From Dechloromonas sp. (GTDB taxonomy: Bacteria > Pseudomonadota > Gammaproteobacteria > Burkholderiales > Rhodocyclaceae): a stretch of DNA of 38,908 bases. Numbering within the stretch: position 1 is the stretch's first letter; the number at the start of each line of letters is the position of its first letter. Positions 1 through 7,457 of this stretch are shown piece after piece. The stretch spans positions 1 to 38,908 of the forward strand of contig JAABQV010000025.1 in the NCBI GenBank assembly GCA_011391255.1, read 5' to 3'. The notes under the pieces were generated by a model. The model was not told the DNA's origin. It was given only the letters and a program-made list of their open reading frames with translations, and searched no databases. A program made the translations under genes and the position numbers.

Positions 1-1892
1 ATCTCGGCAGTCTCTCGCTTGAACAGTTGATGCAGAGCAAAGTGGTTGGCGCTTCAAAAATTGCCCGGCAGATCAGTGATTCGCCTTCCGCCGTCGCCAT
101 TGTCACCGCCGACGATATCCGGGCTTACGGTTATCGAACGATTGCCGATGTGATCAACAGCATGCGCGGCCTGTACACCACATACGACCGCCGTTATCAA
201 TACATGGGCGGTCGTGCATTTGGTGCCGCCGATGATTACGCTGGACGCATCATGCTGCTGATTGACGGCTACGCGACTCAGGATAATCTGTTCAACGCTG
301 CCTACATCGACGATTCCGGCCTGATTGATCTGGCCTTGGTCGAGCGCGTCGAATATGTGCCGGGAACCGGCTCGGTCACCTACGGCAATAACGCGCTGCT
401 AGGCATTATCAACATCGTTACCAAGCACGGCCGCGATTTCAATAGGACTCAGGTCTCGGCCGAGGTCGGTAGTCACGGCCTGAAAAAGCAGCGCATCACC
501 TTTGGCAAGCAATTTGAGAATGGTGCCGACCTGCTGTTGGCGGCCTCATTGCTTGATGTTGAGGGGCAAAATCTTTATTTCCCGGCCTATGACACGCCAG
601 CCACCAACAATGGCTGGGCGAACAATATCGACGGCGAAAATAGCAAACGGATATTTGCAAAAATTTCTTTTGAAGGACTGACGCTTGAAGGTGCTTTTGT
701 CGACCGGAGCAAAACCTTGCCGACCAACCCGAATCAATATACGGCGTTCAATACGCCGTTCGAGACCAGGGACACCAACGCTTTTCTCAATCTACGCTAT
801 GAGACCGATCTGGGACTAAGACTGCAATCAGCCTCGCGTGTTTATTTTGGCAAATACGCCTACAGCAGCACCCGGGAGTTCCAGCCGAAAAGTGATGGAA
901 CCTATGACGACTACGGAAGATTTGGGCGGCGCGACTATGATGGGAGTTGGTGGGGCCTCGAGCAAAAGTTTGTCGGTAACTGGTTTAGCGATCATGCGGT
1001 TGTCTTTGGTTTCGAGTACCGCAATGATTTCAGTCAGAATTTTGAGTGGCGTTTTCCGGAGGGGCCGACAAACAACAGCGCGGATAGCCGCAATCGTGTG
1101 ACCACCAGTTTCTTCCTGACGGACGAATATCGCATCAACGACCAGTGGTCCTTGAACATTGGCGCGCGCTACGACAAGGCCAGTGATCTTGCGGCCAACT
1201 TGAGTCCGCGCCTGGCGGCGATTTACCGGCCGGGGTCGGCAACGACGATCAAGGCTTCCTACAGCGAAGCCTTTCGCATGCCGCACGCCTACGAACGTAT
1301 CGACTATGCGATACCGGCACCTGAGTATGTTGAGGCTTATGAACTTGTCCTGCAGCATGACTTCACGCCCAGCACCCGGTTTACCAGTTCGCTCTATCGC
1401 TATAACCGTAGCGGTCAGATGGTTTGTGGTGACCCCTGTGAGCCGACCGGTGCCAGTCATGCCGAGGGGCTTGAGTTCGAGTTGGAAAACTCCTGGCAGA
1501 GTGGCATTCGCGCCCGTGGCAGCCTGGCCTTCCAGCATTCGGTGGGGCTTGACGGTCGCGATGCGGTCAATTCGCCCAATGTGCTAGGCAAGTTCAATCT
1601 GACCTTTCCGATACTGGCTGATACCGTCCGCACCGGTTTCGAGTTGCAATACATCGGCCCGCGTCTGACTTTTGAGCAGCGCATGATCAGCAGCACAACC
1701 CTGGCCAATCTAACCTTCTCCAGCGAACGCAAGTGGCACGGCCTGTCGGCTTCATTCAGTATTCGCAATTTGTTCGATAACGAGTACGACACCGTATCCC
1801 CGTTCAATTGGCGTCCGGATAGCGGGGTGTCGCAAGATACCCTGCGAATGGATGGCCGGACGTATTGGCTAAAGCTGAATTACGATCTTTGA
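1..1892 (+). CDS. TonB-dependent outer-membrane receptor (5'-truncated by window edge)
   Basis: This is a ligand-gated outer-membrane transporter that takes up siderophore, cofactor or similar substrates using TonB energy. The N-terminal plug is visible: a SLEQLM stretch, then a segment reading SPSAVAIVTADDIRAYGYRTI typical of plug domains, and a VERVEYVPGTGSVTYGNNA element. It is followed by a long beta-barrel with alternating aromatic residues and the late NLFDNEYDTVSPFNWRPDSG region typical of these receptors. A TTG at 27 could act as a start, but the frame is open to base 1 and the residues before it (LGSLSLEQL) fit the family, so the true start and signal peptide lie upstream of the window. 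The YfiR-like gene begins 9 bases downstream, suggesting one operon. The substrate cannot be read from sequence; the plug resembles colicin I/vitamin-B12-type receptors that are often found beside DUF4154 genes. Confidence 0.9.
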   Translation, partial: LGSLSLEQLMQSKVVGASKIARQISDSPSAVAIVTADDIRAYGYRTIADVINSMRGLYTTYDRRYQYMGGRAFGAADDYAGRIMLLIDGYATQDNLFNAAYIDDSGLIDLALVERVEYVPGTGSVTYGNNALLGIINIVTKHGRDFNRTQVSAEVGSHGLKKQRITFGKQFENGADLLLAASLLDVEGQNLYFPAYDTPATNNGWANNIDGENSKRIFAKISFEGLTLEGAFVDRSKTLPTNPNQYTAFNTPFETRDTNAFLNLRYETDLGLRLQSASRVYFGKYAYSSTREFQPKSDGTYDDYGRFGRRDYDGSWWGLEQKFVGNWFSDHAVVFGFEYRNDFSQNFEWRFPEGPTNNSADSRNRVTTSFFLTDEYRINDQWSLNIGARYDKASDLAANLSPRLAAIYRPGSATTIKASYSEAFRMPHAYERIDYAIPAPEYVEAYELVLQHDFTPSTRFTSSLYRYNRSGQMVCGDPCEPTGASHAEGLEFELENSWQSGIRARGSLAFQHSVGLDGRDAVNSPNVLGKFNLTFPILADTVRTGFELQYIGPRLTFEQRMISSTTLANLTFSSERKWHGLSASFSIRNLFDNEYDTVSPFNWRPDSGVSQDTLRMDGRTYWLKLNYDL

Positions 1893-1901
1893 GTCAGCGT
1901 C

Positions 1902-2405
1902 GTGCATAAGCTAATAGCCATCTTTTTTGTTGCTTTCAGTCTGACAGCATTCGCTGATCAGGTCGCTGAATATCAACTGAAGGCCGGCTATGCCTATAAC
2001 TTTGCCTCTTTCTCGGAGTGGCCGGAGACGACGCGGGTTAATTTCAACTTTTGCACCTTGAATGAAGAGAACGTTGGCCTGGCGCTAAGGCGCTATGAGG
2101 GCCGACCCTTGCAAGGGCGTCGTCTGGTGGTGGCGCGGCTGACCTCACTGGTTGCGATCAATCAGTGTCAGGTGCTTTATATCGGGGCCAGTGAAGCCGG
2201 TAATTTGCCGCGTATTCTCAAGCAGCTGGGTAACGAGCCGGTGTTAACCATCAGCGATGTGCCCGGGGTCTCGGCGGTTTGCGTGAAGTTGGCACTCGAA
2301 GGCGATCGCCTGGTTTTTGACTTGAACCTCGAGCGCTGCCAGCAGGCCAGGGTGAAACCGAGCGCCAGCATGCTCCGCCTGGCTCGGGAAGTGATCAAGC
2401 CATGA
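1902..2405 (+). CDS. YfiR-family (DUF4154) periplasmic protein
   Basis: This 167-residue exported protein has a signal peptide ending near FADQ (about residue 19). The family signature YAYNFASFSEWP sits at residues 30-41. Four cysteines (51, 89, 127, 146) match the disulfide-bearing pattern of Pseudomonas YfiR, and the conserved C-terminal part reads around SASMLRLAREV. In Pseudomonas, YfiR is a periplasmic repressor of the diguanylate cyclase YfiN; relatives elsewhere are linked to TonB receptors or sensor kinases. The start is a GTG 9 bases after the receptor stop, with only a weak ribosome binding site, which fits translational coupling. No GGDEF partner is adjacent, because the next gene is hipB, so the partner is unknown. 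The fold assignment is firm; the role in this organism is inferred. Confidence 0.82.
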   Translation: MHKLIAIFFVAFSLTAFADQVAEYQLKAGYAYNFASFSEWPETTRVNFNFCTLNEENVGLALRRYEGRPLQGRRLVVARLTSLVAINQCQVLYIGASEAGNLPRILKQLGNEPVLTISDVPGVSAVCVKLALEGDRLVFDLNLERCQQARVKPSASMLRLAREVIKP

Positions 2406-2442
2406 GCGGCAGGCTCGAGTGCCTGATTGGCTGTTCATAAAT

Positions 2443-2504
2443 TTGTAATCTGCTCGATTTGAGTGATATATTGTCGTTTAGATATATTAATAGGCAATAT
2501 ATTG
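2443..2504 (+). promoter_or_regulatory. Candidate hipBA promoter with overlapping palindromic operator
   Basis: A possible -35 TTGTAA (2443-2448) lies 18 bases before an extended -10, TGATATATT (2464-2472). Three related AT-rich words follow each other: GATATATTG (2465-2473), GATATATTA (2481-2489) and the perfect palindrome CAATATATTG (2495-2504). The first and third form an 8-base inverted pair. Their position on and just after the -10, directly before the hipB start, fits autorepression by HipB; this is inference from position and symmetry. Confidence 0.5.
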
Positions 2505-2507
2505 ATT

Positions 2508-2846
2508 ATGCCGCGTTCCTGCAACAGTGTTTTAGCCCTCCCTGAGGAGTCGCTTTCTGCCTTGAAACAGCTGGGGCTGCGTTTGCGTGCTCTGCGTTTG
2601 GCGCAGAACATGACCATCGATCAACTGGCCGAGCGGCTGCTCTGTTCGCCGACGACCTACCGCGCGCTGGAAAGTGGCAAGCCGACGGTCAGTCTCGGGC
2701 TACTAGTCCATGCGCTGTGGCTGTTCGGTAAAACTGACGAGCTGGAGAAACTGTTTCCTCTGGATATTGGCATGCTCGGCAATAAGCGAAGTCAACGTGC
2801 GCGCCCGGCAATAAAAGGAATCAGCGATGACGAGCGGGATTTCTGA
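2508..2846 (+). CDS. hipB: HipB-like XRE-family antitoxin/repressor
   Basis: This 112-residue DNA-binding protein has an XRE helix-turn-helix at about residues 20-60: LRALRLAQNMTIDQLAERL, then the recognition-helix region SPTTYRALESGKPTVSLGLL. In HipBA systems the antitoxin binds HipA and represses the operon. I chose the ATG at 2508 over a GTG at 2463, because the earlier start would place the AT-rich operator-like repeats inside the coding region and adds residues unlike the family. The Shine-Dalgarno sequence is poor. The stop codon lies 20 bases inside hipA, so the two are probably translationally coupled. The gene assignment is well supported by its partner; autoregulation is inferred. 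Confidence 0.85.
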   Translation: MPRSCNSVLALPEESLSALKQLGLRLRALRLAQNMTIDQLAERLLCSPTTYRALESGKPTVSLGLLVHALWLFGKTDELEKLFPLDIGMLGNKRSQRARPAIKGISDDERDF

Positions 2847-4089
2847 GCGCGCCCTGTATGTCGGCTTGTATCTGCCGGAATCAGCGATGCCGCTGCCAGC
2901 GGCCCTGCTCAAGCTGAAACGCAGCAGCCTTCAGGAAAGTGGTGATTTTGCCTACGGTCTTGGCTATCTGGAGCGGCCGGGCGCCATGGCGCTTAATCCG
3001 CTGTACCTGCCGCTGCAACGCGAAAGTTTTCGTTTGCCAACGCGTCTGCTGCGCGAAGGTGGCGCCTTGCCACTGACCCTCAAGGACGCGCTGCCCGACG
3101 CCTGGGGTCAACGGGTTCTGGCGAATGAACTGGGCGGGCGTCTGCCCGGCGAATTCGAGCAGTTGTTGCTGACCAATGAGGATCGCGTCGGCGCCATGGT
3201 TTTCTCGGAAAGCCGCGAGATGCCGCCGCCGGCGGATCTGCCGCCCGACGATCTCGGGCAACTGGCCGAGGCGGTGCGCCGTCTGCAATACGACATGGAT
3301 ATCCCGAAACCCCTCAGGCGCCTCCTGCTGAGCGGCGGCAGTCTGGGCGGCGCGCGCCCGAAGGCTTCTTTTTTCCACAATCACGCCCTGTGGCTGGCGA
3401 AATTCCCCGCCGCCGGCGACCCGCTCGACGTGCAATCGCTGGAAGCCATTGCTTCCAGGCTGGCTGCAAACTGCGGCATTCAGGTACCGCAATGCATGAC
3501 GCTGCCCATCGGGCGCGGTGAAACCGCCTTTCTGTCGCGCCGCTTTGATCGTTTCGGCGAAAATGCCCGGCAGCGCCAGCATTTCCTTTCAGCCAGCGCA
3601 CTACTTAATATTCCCTACGAATCCAGCGCCGGCAGCTACATTGAGTTCGCCCGTGTGATCCGCCGCCTCAGCCTGCGGCCGGGCGCCGACCTGTCCGAGC
3701 TATTCCGGCGCATGATCTTCAACCTGCTGATCGACAACAGCGACGACCACCTGAAGAACCACGGCATGCTCAATATGGGTGGTGATCGTTACGTCCTCTC
3801 CCCAGCCTTTGGCATCGTTCCGCAACTGACCAACCTCGGCTACCAGATGCTCTCCATCGACGGCACAACGCAGGAATCCAGCCTGGAACTGGCCATCCAG
3901 TCGGCACCACATTTTGATCTCTCAACGGATCGTGCGGTGGCTGTCATTCAGGAATTGGCTGGCGTGGTTTATGGTCAGTGGTGGATGAATACAGGGATGC
4001 AGAAAGTGTCGGATATTCTCCGCAAACGCCTGCAAGGCTGCTTCGCGCGGCAAAAGGAGATTATCGGTGCGGCGCGGTTGGGTGTCTGA
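2827..4089 (+). CDS. hipA: HipA-family serine/threonine kinase toxin with a substituted metal-binding Asp
   Basis: This 420-residue protein matches HipA in length and domain order: an N-terminal subdomain (roughly 1-100), a glycine-rich loop GGSLGGARPKA (about 170-180), the FLSRRFDR core strand, and the catalytic segment NSDDHLKNHG with the catalytic Asp at 306. HipA kinases phosphorylate glutamyl-tRNA synthetase or other targets and cause growth arrest. E. coli HipA uses Asp309 for catalysis and Asp332 for Mg2+, 23 residues apart. Here Asp306 is present, but the position exactly 23 residues later (329) is Gly (SPAFGIVP, codon GGC at 3811). The enzyme may therefore be weakened or inactive, or work as a pseudokinase. 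The ATG at 2827 has a good AGGAA site (about 2816) and overlaps hipB by 20 bases. Confidence 0.88.
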   Translation: MTSGISERALYVGLYLPESAMPLPAALLKLKRSSLQESGDFAYGLGYLERPGAMALNPLYLPLQRESFRLPTRLLREGGALPLTLKDALPDAWGQRVLANELGGRLPGEFEQLLLTNEDRVGAMVFSESREMPPPADLPPDDLGQLAEAVRRLQYDMDIPKPLRRLLLSGGSLGGARPKASFFHNHALWLAKFPAAGDPLDVQSLEAIASRLAANCGIQVPQCMTLPIGRGETAFLSRRFDRFGENARQRQHFLSASALLNIPYESSAGSYIEFARVIRRLSLRPGADLSELFRRMIFNLLIDNSDDHLKNHGMLNMGGDRYVLSPAFGIVPQLTNLGYQMLSIDGTTQESSLELAIQSAPHFDLSTDRAVAVIQELAGVVYGQWWMNTGMQKVSDILRKRLQGCFARQKEIIGAARLGV

Positions 4090-4128
4090 AAAAGCTCAGG
4101 TCGAGAGCGATTGCCGGACATCGCGCCG

Positions 4129-4169
4129 GAAATTGAAAAAGCCTCCACGTTGGAGGCGTTTTCAATTTC
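4129..4169. terminator. Bidirectional rho-independent terminator between hipA and cysN
   Basis: A near-perfect inverted repeat has arms GAAATTGAAAAAGCCTCCA (4129-4147) and its partner at 4151-4169, with a three-base CGT loop. The GC-rich core is flanked by A-runs on one side and T-runs on the other, so it can end transcription from hipA (forward) and from cysDN (reverse), which converge here. Confidence 0.85.
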
Positions 4170-4200
4170 GGACGTTTTTCCAGGTTGACCGTAGTAACCC

Positions 4201-5487
4201 TTACAACATCATCCCCGCCCCAACCGTGTTGTTGCTGCTCTCATCAATAATGATAAAAGCCCCCGTGCTGCGGTTTTCCAGGTAGCTATCGACGAACAGC
4301 GGTTGCGCCAGTTTGAAGCTGACTTGCGCGATGTCGTTCATCGTGAGCTTTTCGGCCGGGACTTTTTCCAGCGTATTAACATCCAGACGATGGTCGATGG
4401 CGGCCAGTTTGGCTTTTGAGTCGCGCGTCGTATGGCGGACCAGGTAGGTGCGGGCGCGATCCATCGGGATTTCGGACAGCCAGCAGACGGTGGCTTCGAT
4501 TTGCTTGACGGCGGCTGGCACTTCGCTGGATTTGACTATCATGTCGCCGCGCGAGGTATCGATTTCATCAGCCAGCAGCAGGGTCACTGATTGCTCGGTG
4601 ACTGCCTGGCGAAGATTTTTGTCGCCGAGCTGGATCGCCTTGATGGTGGAAGTCAGGCCGCTGGGCAGAACAGTGACAGCATCGCCGACCTTGATTGATC
4701 CGGCTTCGATCCGCCCCATGAAGCCACGGTAGTCGTGCAGGTCAGGATTGGCGGAATCTTGCGGTCGACAGACAAATTGCACTGGAAAACGGAATTTCTC
4801 GTTGTGCTCGCTATGCGCGGCCGGCGCAGCTTCGAGGATTTGCAGCAGGGTCGGGCCATCGTACCAATCTAGCGAATCGCCACGGTCGACGATCATGTCG
4901 CCATTTAAAGCCGAAAGCGGCAGAAAACGGACGTCGCTGATGCCGACTTTGGCGGCGAATTCGAGGTAATCCACCTTGATTTTCTCGTAGGCTTGCTGCG
5001 AGTAGGCGACCAGATCCATCTTATTGATCGCCACAACCAGATGCTGAATGCCAACCAGCGAAGCGAGCTTGGAGTGGCGGCGGGTCTGGGTCAGGACACC
5101 TTTGCGGGCGTCGATCAGGATGATCGCGAGATCGGCGGTCGAGGCGGCGGTGACCATGTTGCGGGTGTATTGCTCGTGGCCGGGGGCGTCGGCGATGATG
5201 TACTTGCGTGTGCCGGTGCTGAAGTAACGGTAGGCGACATCGATGGTGATGCCCTGTTCGCGCTCGGCTTGCAGGCCATCGGTGAGCAGCGATAGGTCGA
5301 CGGCGCCGAGGCCGCGCTTGGCTGAGGTTTTGGCGATCGCCGAGAGGGTGTCAGCGAGAATGGTTTTGGTGTCGAACAGGAGCCGCCCGATCAGCGTGCT
5401 CTTGCCATCATCGACGCTGCCGCATGTCAAAAAGCGCAGCAGGCCGTGGTCGATGATTACTTGTTCAATTGGGTCGCGAGCAGACAT
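4201..5487 (-). CDS. cysN: Sulfate adenylyltransferase subunit 1 (GTPase)
   Basis: This is the large subunit of ATP sulfurylase, which couples GTP hydrolysis to forming adenosine 5'-phosphosulfate (APS) from sulfate and ATP in the cytoplasm. The 428-residue protein carries the translation-factor GTPase motifs: P-loop GSVDDGKST (23-31), DAPGH (100-104) and NKMD (155-158). EF-Tu-like beta-barrel domains follow. No C-terminal APS kinase (CysC) domain is present; the length matches CysN alone. That fits direct APS reduction by the CysH encoded at 17551-18270. Its ATG overlaps the cysD stop by one base (TGATG), so the pair is translationally coupled. Transcription ends at the two-way terminator at 4129-4169. 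Confidence 0.96.
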   Translation of the reverse strand: MSARDPIEQVIIDHGLLRFLTCGSVDDGKSTLIGRLLFDTKTILADTLSAIAKTSAKRGLGAVDLSLLTDGLQAEREQGITIDVAYRYFSTGTRKYIIADAPGHEQYTRNMVTAASTADLAIILIDARKGVLTQTRRHSKLASLVGIQHLVVAINKMDLVAYSQQAYEKIKVDYLEFAAKVGISDVRFLPLSALNGDMIVDRGDSLDWYDGPTLLQILEAAPAAHSEHNEKFRFPVQFVCRPQDSANPDLHDYRGFMGRIEAGSIKVGDAVTVLPSGLTSTIKAIQLGDKNLRQAVTEQSVTLLLADEIDTSRGDMIVKSSEVPAAVKQIEATVCWLSEIPMDRARTYLVRHTTRDSKAKLAAIDHRLDVNTLEKVPAEKLTMNDIAQVSFKLAQPLFVDSYLENRSTGAFIIIDESSNNTVGAGMML

Positions 5488-6395
5488 CAGAAATATCCTT
5501 CCTTTTTACGTTGTTCCATGGAGGCGTCGCTGGTCTGGTCGTCCAGACGGGTGGCGCCGCGTTCGGTGATTGTGGTGGTGGCGGTTTCGAGAACGATTTT
5601 GGCGACGGTGTCGGCATCGGATTCAACCGGCGCCGTGCAGGTGATGTCGCCCACCGTGCGGAAGCGCACCTGTAGGTTGACGATTTCTTCACCAGCACGA
5701 GCCGGCGTGACATCCGTGACCGGGACGATAGCGCCCTGACGCATGACCACCGGACGGATGTGCGAGAAGTAGATCGACGGCAGCTCAAGGCCTTCGCGCT
5801 CGATGTATTGCCAGACATCCATTTCCGTCCAGTTCGAGATCGGGAAGGCGCGGATGTTCTCGCCCTTGTGGCTGCGGGCGTTGAACAGATTCCACAGTTC
5901 CGGGCGCTGATTTTTCGGATCCCACTGACCGAATTCGTCGCGGAAACTCATGATCCGTTCCTTGGCGCGCGCCTTTTCTTCATCGCGCCGGGCGCCGCCG
6001 ATGCAGGCGTCGAAACCGAATTCTTCGATGGCTTCAAGCAGCGTTACCGACTGATGCTTGTTACGCGATTCGCCTTCGTGCTTAAGGATGACGGTGCCGC
6101 GTTTCATTGAGTCTTCGACATTACGAACAATCAGACGCTCGCCCAACTCAGCGGCGCGCTGGTCGCGGAAGGCAGTGACTTCGTCGTAATTGTGGCCGGT
6201 GTCGATATGCAGCAGCGGGAAGGGGAATTTGCCGGGGCGGAAGGCCTTTTCAGCCAGGCGCAGCAGGCAGATCGAATCCTTGCCGCCGGAGAAAAGCAGA
6301 ACCGGGTTGGCGCACTGGCCGGCCACCTCGCGCATGATGTGGATCGCTTCGGCTTCAAGCCAGTCGAGATGGGTGAGGGTGGTGCGTTGGTTCAT
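5487..6395 (-). CDS. cysD: Sulfate adenylyltransferase subunit 2
   Basis: This is the catalytic small subunit of ATP sulfurylase, which adenylates sulfate. The PP-loop ATP-pyrophosphatase motif SGGKDS is at residues 36-41, followed by LHIDTGHNYDEV and the CIGGARRDEEKARAKER segment conserved in CysD. The length of 302 residues is standard. It is the first gene of a cysD-cysN operon. The ATG at 6395 has no strong Shine-Dalgarno sequence. Upstream lies a 204-base divergent region with three palindromes, a plausible site for CysB control; no binding evidence can be read directly. Confidence 0.96.
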   Translation of the reverse strand: MNQRTTLTHLDWLEAEAIHIMREVAGQCANPVLLFSGGKDSICLLRLAEKAFRPGKFPFPLLHIDTGHNYDEVTAFRDQRAAELGERLIVRNVEDSMKRGTVILKHEGESRNKHQSVTLLEAIEEFGFDACIGGARRDEEKARAKERIMSFRDEFGQWDPKNQRPELWNLFNARSHKGENIRAFPISNWTEMDVWQYIEREGLELPSIYFSHIRPVVMRQGAIVPVTDVTPARAGEEIVNLQVRFRTVGDITCTAPVESDADTVAKIVLETATTTITERGATRLDDQTSDASMEQRKKEGYF

Positions 6396-6444
6396 GGCCA
6401 GAGTGTCCGGATCAATATGTTTCGAGTCCGGCCATTTTAGGCGT

Positions 6445-6517
6445 GTCTTAATATTCGATTAAGACGAAATATTCATTCTTATATTCAAATTTAGAATATA
6501 AAAAATGCCGGCATTTT
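6445..6517. promoter_or_regulatory. Cluster of three palindromes upstream of cysD
   Basis: Three perfect inverted repeats lie in a row: GTCTTAAT/ATTAAGAC with a 5-base loop (6445-6465), TATATTC/GAATATA with a 7-base loop (6480-6500), and AAAATGCC/GGCATTTT with no loop (6502-6517). The first two have the 21-base span and AT-rich arms seen for LysR-type regulators such as CysB. Their position 50-120 bases upstream of cysD suggests operators; the assignment to CysB is inference. They could also serve the divergent FKBP gene at 6600. Confidence 0.45.
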
Positions 6518-6599
6518 AGCCGTTGACCGCAAGCAGTAGCTCCCCGCTTTACGGCACAATCACGCCTTTGAGTTTATTTACCTCGCAAAGGATTCAATC

Positions 6600-7007
6600 A
6601 TGCAGAAACTGGCTCTTGGCGCCGCTACTCTTATCGTCGTTCTCTCCATGCCGGCCCTGGCGGCCGAGCCGAAAGAAGAAAAGACCCTTTCCGGGATCGG
6701 CATCACCATGCTCAAAGAAGGAAGCGGCGCGAATCCGAAAATTACTGATGCTGTAACGGTGAATTATCGCGGCACGCTGACCAATGGTCAGGAATTTGAC
6801 AGCTCATACAAGCGCGGCCAACCGGCGACGTTCCCGCTGACGCGGGTGATTCCATGCTGGACGGAAGGTGTACAGAAAATTCGCGTTGGCGGCAAAGCCA
6901 AGCTGGTTTGCCCGCCGGAGCAGGCCTACGGGAGTAAAAACATTCCCGGCATTCCGCCCAATTCAACCCTGATTTTCGAGGTCGAGCTGCTCGCTATCGA
7001 GAAGTAA
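6600..7007 (+). CDS. Exported FKBP-type peptidyl-prolyl cis-trans isomerase
   Basis: This 135-residue protein starts with a clear signal peptide (LGAATLIVVLSMPALAAE, cleavage near residue 22), followed by one FKBP domain: VTVNYRGTLTNGQEFDSSYKRG, then a VIPCWTEGVQKIRVGGKAKL segment and AYG...IPPNSTLIFEVELL. It should act in the periplasm as a folding catalyst for proline-containing proteins. The family usually has VIPGW where this protein has VIPCW, and a second Cys follows in LVCPPEQAYG. Two cysteines in a periplasmic FKBP could form a disulfide; several proteobacterial homologues show the same pair. An AAAGGA site lies at about 6588. Its stop is 4 bases from the convergent glutaredoxin gene, with no terminator between. 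Confidence 0.92.
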   Translation: MQKLALGAATLIVVLSMPALAAEPKEEKTLSGIGITMLKEGSGANPKITDAVTVNYRGTLTNGQEFDSSYKRGQPATFPLTRVIPCWTEGVQKIRVGGKAKLVCPPEQAYGSKNIPGIPPNSTLIFEVELLAIEK

Positions 7008-7011
7008 AACC

Positions 7012-7404
7012 TCAGTTACTAGCGAAACGCCGGCGGAGATAGGCGATGATCTCCCCGGATTCGTACATCCACTGATTTTTGCCAACATGATCGGTGATGC
7101 GCAGGCAGGGCACTTTGGCCTTGCCGCCACCGTTGACCAGCGTGGTGCGATTGGCGCCTTCCTGTTGCGCGTCGATGGTTTCGATATTGAGCGATAGCCG
7201 GTGCATTTCCTGCCGAACCTTGATGCAGAAGGGGCAGGTTTTGTACTGGTAAAGCGCCAGCTTCTGGCAGTGCTGATCAACTTCTACCTGCTCAAGCAGC
7301 GGACGGGCGATGGCTTTCGGGCGTGTGACGATCTCCCAAAGCAACATGAAGGGGCCGAGGATAACGCGCAGGGTTTTGAAGAAGGCTCTGATGATAATTT
7401 TCAT
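7012..7404 (-). CDS. Glutaredoxin/GST-N-like thioredoxin-fold protein with membrane-proximal N-terminus
   Basis: This 130-residue protein has a hydrophobic N-terminal segment (AFFKTLRVILGPFMLLWEIV, about 6-25) that could anchor it in the membrane. A glutaredoxin domain follows, with active site CPFC in YQYKTCPFCIKVR, a cis-Pro VPCLRI element and a C-terminal ESGEIIAYLRRRF as in GST N-terminal or glutaredoxin folds. It probably reduces disulfides or glutathionylated proteins. I chose the ATG at 7404 because the open frame further upstream to 7566 runs into the preceding gene and codes for low-quality sequence. The gene lies 53 bases downstream of the DUF2860-like gene on the same strand, so ycaO, DUF2860 and grx may form one unit. 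Confidence 0.82.
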   Translation of the reverse strand: MKIIIRAFFKTLRVILGPFMLLWEIVTRPKAIARPLLEQVEVDQHCQKLALYQYKTCPFCIKVRQEMHRLSLNIETIDAQQEGANRTTLVNGGGKAKVPCLRITDHVGKNQWMYESGEIIAYLRRRFASN

Positions 7405-7457
7405 GTTGTTGATCTGGTAGGTGAACGGTGATTGCGCTCGAGGATGAGCGCAGCGGC

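Noticed and set aside
2463..2507. GTG start of hipB at 2463
   Set aside because: It overlaps the promoter/operator repeats, and the extra residues are not family-like.
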